Assembly: GCA_900547005.1 (NCBI GenBank)
Contig: URER01000005.1
Location: 6,640-70,639 of the forward strand
Direction of reading: 5' to 3'
Length of the DNA stretch: 64,000 nucleotides
Origin: an uncultured Prevotella sp.
Lineage (GTDB): Bacteria > Bacteroidota > Bacteroidia > Bacteroidales > Bacteroidaceae
Position numbers and translations under genes: made by a program
The notes under the pieces: generated by a model
Seen by the model: only the letters and a program-made list of their open reading frames with translations
Told to the model about the DNA's origin: nothing
Databases searched by the model: none
Shown: positions 59,596-64,000 of the stretch, one piece after another
How positions within the stretch are numbered: position 1 is the stretch's first letter
Layout: every line of letters starts with the position of its first letter

Positions 59596-59764
59596 TATCT
59601 TACAAAGATAGTGGAACTTGCACCTTGCAAAGATATACCATTTTGCACAAACGGGCAAAATCTTTAACCGATATTTTCATCCGATTGCAGCCATAATCCA
59701 TTCATGCGGCTACGCCGTTGAAATCTTCACGAAATAACGCCATCAGAATTGCGTTTTTTCAAAC

Positions 59765-60214
59765 AATCTCTCTCCCGCTCTCAAAAACGCGAAAATACGC
59801 CCCTTAAGCCAATTTTGCTTTAAGTTCTTGATAATCAGACTTTTATCTTAAAAATCAGCAAAAACACCCATTTCGTAAGTCCAAAAATACCTCGTTATTT
59901 TGCAACGGAGCCACTTTTACACTCTAACGGAGCCACTTTTGGCCTCCAAAACCTATCCCGTTGCACTCCAAAACGGCCTAAAACGGCCTCTAAAAGTGCC
60001 TCCGTTGAAAGCTAACAAACGTTAAATCGGGCAAAAACGGCTTTTTTGCCGGTTTGCCCGGACACCAATTTTCAATGAAAATCGGCTCGATTTTTTTCTA
60101 ACGGAGGCCGTTTTGCAATTTTGAATTAGGAATTTTGAGTTTGGAGTTTTTGTTTTTGAGCTTGAAAAATCGTCTGAAATGAGTAACGAGACCATTATTT
60201 AACGTTCGTTAGCA
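59765..60214 (+). repeat. Copy D of the ~470-bp noncoding repeat family
   Basis: Same orientation as copy A: TCTCAAAAACGCGAAAATAC, the CAACGGAGCC / TCTAACGGAGCC ladder, CTAAAAGTGCCTCCGTTG, AACAAACGTTAAATCGGG, TCTAACGGAGGCCG, and the end GAGTAACGAGACCATTATTT. It forms the left border of the AT-rich island. The remaining gap to 60462 shows no gene. Confidence 0.75.
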
Positions 60215-60462
60215 CGAGAGAATCGTTTTTTGATTGTAAAGATTTTTGATTTTCACCACGGAGCAATAGAGGCCACGGTGATTCGTATCTCGCCCAATCA
60301 GTCATAAAGTAAATGGCTAAAGGCATTGAGGGAAAAAATAAGTAGAATGACATCCGTGTCTCCGCTGTTTAAGAAACCCACGGACCTTTAGCAAAGCAGC
60401 CAAAATCAGTGGGGGTATATGTTAAATTGACAGTTTGAGAAGACGAACCATCTCTGTAAAAC

Positions 60463-61659
60463 TTAATTAATTCCTAAAAAGTCGCTTAGTCTTCTAATTT
60501 TGGCTCTGAAAGTGTTGGCGCCCTCTTTTAGATGTTTTTGCTTTCCTAAAGGTCGAAGTGATTTCGCATCAAAACGTATGACGATGTAGTATGCAGAGTG
60601 TTTGGGAGTGAATCCATATTTTTCTAGTGTTTCTTTTGTCCAAATTTGGAATGTTCCTTTCGTCTTTAATCTAAATAGTTGGCAATCTTCTCCATTAGTA
60701 TGCAAGAGAACATATTGCATTCTTTCAAATCCAGGAGTTACACAAAGAGAGCCCCTAGAATCACCCGCACGTAAATAGCAAATACCAGAGTCAATCATTT
60801 TTTTTCTCAATTCAAGACTTACATGATTGACCATGACTGTAACTTCTTCGGGATTTTCAGATATTTTCCTTAACATTTTATTGGCTGTAGTAGGATCTAG
60901 GATTTCTTGTTTTCTTCTGATACCATAATCAAGATAGTCCTTATCCATATCTATACCTATAAAATTCCTTTTCATAAGATTTGCAGCAATCCCAGTAGTA
61001 CAGCTTCCTGCAAATGGATCTAATACCGTAAAACCCTCTTTTGTACAAACCTGCAATATCCTATAAAGTAGCCTTAAAGGTTTCTGTGTAGGGTGTTTAC
61101 CACAATTTCTTTCCCAAAATCCAGGTCGTGCAAACTTCCATACATCAGGCATTTCTATTCCCCCATTCATTTGTTTTAACAGTTCATAGTTAAAACAATG
61201 GGGTACATTGTCGTTCTTCCTTGCCCAAATAATATATTCTGCCGAGAAGTTTAGACGCCCACCATATGGTGTTGGTGGTGGATCTAACTTCTGCCAAACT
61301 ACTATATTTAGGATTTTGAATCCTAATTCTATTAAACATTGTTCTACAGAGTAAATGTTGTGGTAGGTTCCACAGACCCAAATAGTACCATCTTCTTTAA
61401 GTAAGCTCCTGCATTTAGATAACCAACGCCTATTGAAAGCATTAATTTCTTCCCATGGAAGTACATGATCCCAATCTCCCTTGTCACGAATTTTCTTTTT
61501 GCCGAATTGTATCGTTCTCATCTGGTTTGAAAGAAAATATGGTGGGTCAGCAAAAATAGTATCAACTTTTTCAGTAATACAGTCTAATATTATATTAGTA
61601 TCGCCATCATACAGTATGAATTTATTGGTATCGTTGAAATATGGTGTTAAGTTATTCAT
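60463..61659 (-). CDS. DNA adenine methyltransferase, beta class (DpnIIB/HinfI-like), with long C-terminal extension
   Basis: The 398-residue protein has motif IV DPPY early (residues 38-41) and motif I late (TVLDPFAGSCTTGIAANL, about 205-225), the order of beta-class N6-adenine or N4-cytosine methyltransferases. GDWDHVLPWEEINAFNRRWL and WVCGTYHNIYSVEQCLIELG, KHPTQKPLRLLYRILQVCTK closely resemble DpnIIB-type enzymes. The last 140 residues (about 258-398), from LRKISENPEEV onward, are not part of that fold and I do not recognise them. The partner nuclease for this enzyme is not evident. The gene is AT-rich compared with the flanks and divergent from the controller gene. Confidence 0.88.
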   Translation of the reverse strand: MNNLTPYFNDTNKFILYDGDTNIILDCITEKVDTIFADPPYFLSNQMRTIQFGKKKIRDKGDWDHVLPWEEINAFNRRWLSKCRSLLKEDGTIWVCGTYHNIYSVEQCLIELGFKILNIVVWQKLDPPPTPYGGRLNFSAEYIIWARKNDNVPHCFNYELLKQMNGGIEMPDVWKFARPGFWERNCGKHPTQKPLRLLYRILQVCTKEGFTVLDPFAGSCTTGIAANLMKRNFIGIDMDKDYLDYGIRRKQEILDPTTANKMLRKISENPEEVTVMVNHVSLELRKKMIDSGICYLRAGDSRGSLCVTPGFERMQYVLLHTNGEDCQLFRLKTKGTFQIWTKETLEKYGFTPKHSAYYIVIRFDAKSLRPLGKQKHLKEGANTFRAKIRRLSDFLGIN

Positions 61660-61748
61660 AATTCTCTTTTTTTATAGGACAATACAACCAATTTTGCTAA
61701 ATAAAATTAAAACTTTGTCCTTTTATCCACTATTTATTCACATTGCAT

Positions 61749-61800
61749 TCTATAGCCTGTTGCCACAAGTCTGTTTCAGTGGTAATTTTACAGTCTATAG
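61749..61800. promoter_or_regulatory. Two TCTATAG sites upstream of the controller gene
   Basis: TCTATAG occurs at 61749-61755 and 61794-61800 in the region between the divergent methyltransferase and controller genes. They could be control-protein sites, but the match to known C-boxes is weak. Confidence 0.25.
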
Positions 61801-61840
61801 AGCGACATTCTATCGTATTCAATATTAAAAACGTTACTAT

Positions 61841-62062
61841 ATGACAAATGAAGACAGACACATTGTTTCTCGATTTGCGTTGAACATGAAAGCTTGTAGA
61901 GAAGCAAAAGGTATCTCACAAGAAAAATTAGCAGAATATGCCAATCTGCACCGGACCTATATCGGTTCGATTGAAAGGGTTGAAAAAATCCCCTCACTTG
62001 TAACTGTTGTAAAAATATCGAAAGCATTGAATATGAATATTTCAGAATTAATCAATTATTAA
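61841..62062 (+). CDS. Restriction-modification controller protein (XRE-type C protein)
   Basis: The 73-residue protein is a single helix-turn-helix domain (MKACREAKGISQEKLAEYAN, then RTYIGSIERVEKIPSLVTVV) and ends with KALNMNISELINY, the typical size and layout of C proteins that time the expression of restriction endonucleases. It lies 4 bp upstream of the MunI-like endonuclease gene, as in C-R operons, and so should delay endonuclease until methylation is complete. The low GC agrees with horizontal transfer. Confidence 0.9.
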   Translation: MTNEDRHIVSRFALNMKACREAKGISQEKLAEYANLHRTYIGSIERVEKIPSLVTVVKISKALNMNISELINY

Positions 62063-62066
62063 ATTT

Positions 62067-62669
62067 ATGGGAAGTTTAGACAACAGATTTAGACGAAAGT
62101 GGCAAGACTATGGAGGATCCAAAGCCACTGTTGCAGAGCACTCTTTTGTCGAAGTATTTTCGAAACTGTTTAAGGACACCGAGTATGAGGTTGTCAGTCA
62201 ACCAACCGATTTCAAGAACCTTTATGTTGACGTAGAACTTACAGACGCAGAACTCGCTGCTATCTACACGCCAGAGGAGCCCATTACAAAGCATGGTATC
62301 CAACCTGATGGTGCTATTCGTAATACAAAAACAGGAAAGACCATTTATGTTGAAATAAAGAGACAGGACGGCTGGGTAGAAGGGAAGCCACGTTCTGCAG
62401 GTAGAGGTAATGCCCATGAGAGATTATGTAAGTACTTTACACCTGGTCTATTAAGCAAACTTAGAACTTCTGGGAAAATCGCAGAACCTAATCTGCCGTT
62501 TTAGATTGTATTCCAAGGAGATATTACAAGAGATCCTTGCAGAGTAAGAGAAATAACTTACTGGTTTAAGGATTTCAAAGCAAACTATTTCTTCTGGAGA
62601 AATACCAAAAATGCAGAAGATCTTATTGACCATTTTGAAACACATATAGCTCCATTACTGGAAGATTAG
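62067..62669 (+). pseudogene. MunI-like type II restriction endonuclease gene interrupted by an amber codon
   Basis: The gene would encode about 200 residues, close to the 202 of MunI (CAATTG). The first 145 codons contain the PD-(D/E)xK core: D81 in IQPDGAI, E96 and K98 in YVEIKRQDGW, and GRGNAHERLCKYFTPGLL. Codon 146 (62502-62504) is TAG where I recall Trp in MunI (LPFWVVF...), a one-base change from TGG. The same frame continues after it as IVFQGDITRDPCRVREITYW to a normal stop at 62667-62669, retaining clear MunI similarity. The truncated product lacks about a quarter of the protein. It is probably inactive unless TAG is read through. Confidence 0.85.
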
Positions 62670-62682
62670 TACTTCTTATAGA

Positions 62683-62712
62683 GATAAACGCCACCTAAAA
62701 GGGTGGCGTTTA
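62683..62712. terminator. Bidirectional terminator between the endonuclease and methyltransferase genes
   Basis: AAACGCCACC pairs with GGTGGCGTTT around TAAAA-rich loop, between the converging R and M genes. Confidence 0.8.
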
Positions 62713-62714
62713 GT

Positions 62715-63461
62715 TCACCCCCCAGTTTTAGATTCTGATTTGTCATTTTCTTTATAGACTGGTCTTACATCAAGTCCCCAAACTGTCCACCCCTCGGGCT
62801 TGTGTCGAGCAAATAGTTCAATCTTCTTTTGCGAAGGAAACATCTTTTCTATGTTGTGGAGTACCTCAATCGGTTTTACACTATGTTCTGTCCTTGGCAC
62901 TCTAACCAACTGTTGAACGTTTCTTGCTCCACGCGGTTGCGGAATTCGTCCTTTTTTAAAGATCAGACATAGTTCACAATTAGACAAGGTGTACTGTCCT
63001 GGATTATGATTGCATTTATCCCAAACAAATCCAACGGTCTTGTATTCAAATCCCCATGCTTGTCCCAATTCTATTCCTTGTGCTAAATGTGGATTTGTTA
63101 CCCACATAAAAAGTAAACAATCATCGGCGCAGATATCTTGAATCGGAATCTTTTTTAAATCTTTTGTCTTTACTGTAGGATATTTGAAATTAGCCGCACT
63201 AATAAAAATATCCCTTTTCCAGTCTTTGTTTTCGGATTTAATTGAAGACTTGTCAAACTGCATTTTTCCACCGTAATCCCATGGTGGGTCACAATATACA
63301 ATATCGAACTTCCCTTCTGGGAGTTCTGGGTAAAATTCCGGCAAATTATTCACCACGGTTCTTTCTTTTTGCTGTGGTGCGTAAATTGCGTAACCAGAGA
63401 TTTCTTTGACCTCTGTCTTTTCTTTTGCAAAGATAGAATCATTCCCAAATAAATCTTCCAT
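62715..63461 (-). CDS. MT-A70-type adenine methyltransferase, probable modification enzyme of the MunI-like system
   Basis: The 248-residue protein has motif IV as DPPWDYGG (about residues 57-64), typical of the MT-A70 family, and CADDCLLFMWVTNPHLAQGI, GFEYKTVGFVWDKCN, LSNCELCLIFKKGRIPQPRG, with RTEHSVKPIEVLHNIEKMFP and a C-terminal LFARHKPEGWTVWG, where the FAR part is the family's closing motif. M.MunI, as far as I recall, belongs to this family, which fits the convergent MunI-like endonuclease gene. Methylation of CAATTG adenine is the inferred role. The reading frame is intact, unlike the endonuclease. Confidence 0.85.
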   Translation of the reverse strand: MEDLFGNDSIFAKEKTEVKEISGYAIYAPQQKERTVVNNLPEFYPELPEGKFDIVYCDPPWDYGGKMQFDKSSIKSENKDWKRDIFISAANFKYPTVKTKDLKKIPIQDICADDCLLFMWVTNPHLAQGIELGQAWGFEYKTVGFVWDKCNHNPGQYTLSNCELCLIFKKGRIPQPRGARNVQQLVRVPRTEHSVKPIEVLHNIEKMFPSQKKIELFARHKPEGWTVWGLDVRPVYKENDKSESKTGG

Positions 63462-63466
63462 TACAA

Positions 63467-63681
63467 TTATTCATTGATTTCATTTTTGTTGTCAACTAAC
63501 AATTCCTTGATGTTGACTTCAAATAAATTAGAGATTCGAGATAATGTTTGTAAATCAGGCTAACTGTATTGCTGCACTACTTACTAAGTGGCACAAGCAG
63601 ATTTTCCGCCTTGCTCTGCTAACCACTTGCTGGTCTATCTTGCTCTGCAAGAACGGCTTTTATGCGATTTAACTTTGCCAT
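63467..63681 (-). pseudogene. Degraded XRE-family regulator upstream of the methyltransferase gene
   Basis: The minus strand starts with ATG at 63681 (MAKLNRIKAVLAEQDR), shifts frame at about 63625 into WLAEQGGKS, and shifts again near 63560 to end with PDLQTLSRISNLFEVNIKEL...NEINE and a stop at 63469-63467. Together these segments make one helix-turn-helix protein of a common Bacteroidota type (NRIKxVLAE ... WLAEQLGK ... PDLQTLxRIS). At least two frameshifts and in-frame stops break it. It ends 5 bp before the methyltransferase start. Confidence 0.75.
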
Positions 63682-63689
63682 GATATCCT

Positions 63690-63941
63690 ATAAAAATAAA
63701 GTTTGGCGTAAAGATAATAAAATTAAATAAAATAGGTGGTTCTTGATTGTGAAAAGTTACTAATAACACTACAATTTCCATGATACCTGTTGCAAAATGC
63801 CACATGGTAAAGCACAGAATCACCTTCGTAAAACACAAATGTGGCTATTAATAATGTATTATAGAAACTCTATGATACTGCGTGACAGGAAAAGGGATAC
63901 TGAAACTCACGTTAAATAAGGTGCGGAATATAAGGAAACGA
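63690..63941. other. Intergenic region without a gene
   Basis: AT-rich sequence to the right of the restriction island. No ORF of note and no clear repeat is seen before the hairpin at 63942. Confidence 0.5.
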
Positions 63942-63986
63942 AGGGGCTGTGTCGTAATTAAGTTTTTACGGCGCAGCCTCTTTTTT
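63942..63986 (+). terminator. Terminator-like hairpin, possibly an insertion-sequence end
   Basis: GGGGCTGTGTCGTAA pairs with TTACGGCGCAGCCTC and is followed by TTTTTT. Hairpins of the GGCTGTGTC type are common at the ends of Bacteroidota insertion sequences. The window ends shortly after, so neither possibility can be settled. Confidence 0.55.
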
Positions 63987-64000
63987 AGTGCTTTGAGGTT

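Noticed and set aside
62505..62669. Separate small gene after the amber codon
   Set aside because: It has no start codon or ribosome-binding site and continues the MunI-like sequence in the same frame.

Overview
The window is a chromosomal segment of a Bacteroidota bacterium, most likely of the Prevotella group. Supporting signs are promoters of the TAnnTTTG type, a C10 (interpain/streptopain-like) and an S8 protease with sorting-domain-like C-termini, a C11 lipoprotein protease, DUF4837, DUF4922 and DUF3836 proteins, a eukaryote-type glycyl-tRNA synthetase followed by an FKBP lipoprotein, and short MKKxYxxP peptides. No rRNA, CRISPR array or intact transposase gene was seen; one tRNA (His) is present.

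Layout. 1-7.2 kb: a WecB-like epimerase (3' end outside the window), a C11 protease, an SPFH/NfeD membrane pair, an M48 lipoprotein protease, aroC and a metal-binding SlyD-like isomerase. 7.2-21.5 kb: an exported S8 protease, an ECF sigma/putative anti-sigma/secreted-protein operon, an AlaX-like editing protein, aguB-aguA (agmatine to putrescine), a GH13-like protein with altered catalytic residues, a LuxR-type regulator with a small peptide gene, and a C10 protease. 21.7-32.6 kb: an exported nuclease, tRNA-His, an operon of sigma-54 activator, lptE, TPR protein and secG, a DUF3298 lipoprotein, CPBP and TraB/GumN proteins, and an ABC-2-type operon with a YtrA-like GntR regulator and a clear operator. 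32.8-46.4 kb: MATE exporter, HEPN/MNT toxin-antitoxin pair, glyS-FKBP, outer-membrane barrel protein, Nif3-like and zinc-ribbon proteins, pyrK-pyrD, an XRE regulator and holA. 46.6-59.5 kb: a restriction-like nuclease-fold protein, a 1299-residue glycosyltransferase/DUF4922/SpoIID fusion next to an AmpG-like transporter, a DKNYW repeat protein, rlmN, DUF4837, pdxA, a flippase-like membrane protein and an MFS transporter. 60.4-63.7 kb: an AT-rich, horizontally acquired-looking restriction-modification island with a MunI-like endonuclease broken by an amber codon.

The genes are mostly ordinary; the intergenic DNA is not. I see four copies of a roughly 470-bp noncoding repeat in both orientations, 66-bp promoter-bearing units upstream of three genes, two arrays of unrelated palindromes that share a 22-bp period, a MITE-like element with perfect terminal repeats plus a deletion derivative, a GC-rich palindromic element that has entered coding sequence, and several gene remnants. 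These repeats are the best candidates for undescribed biology here. All family assignments come from reading the sequence; no database search was run.
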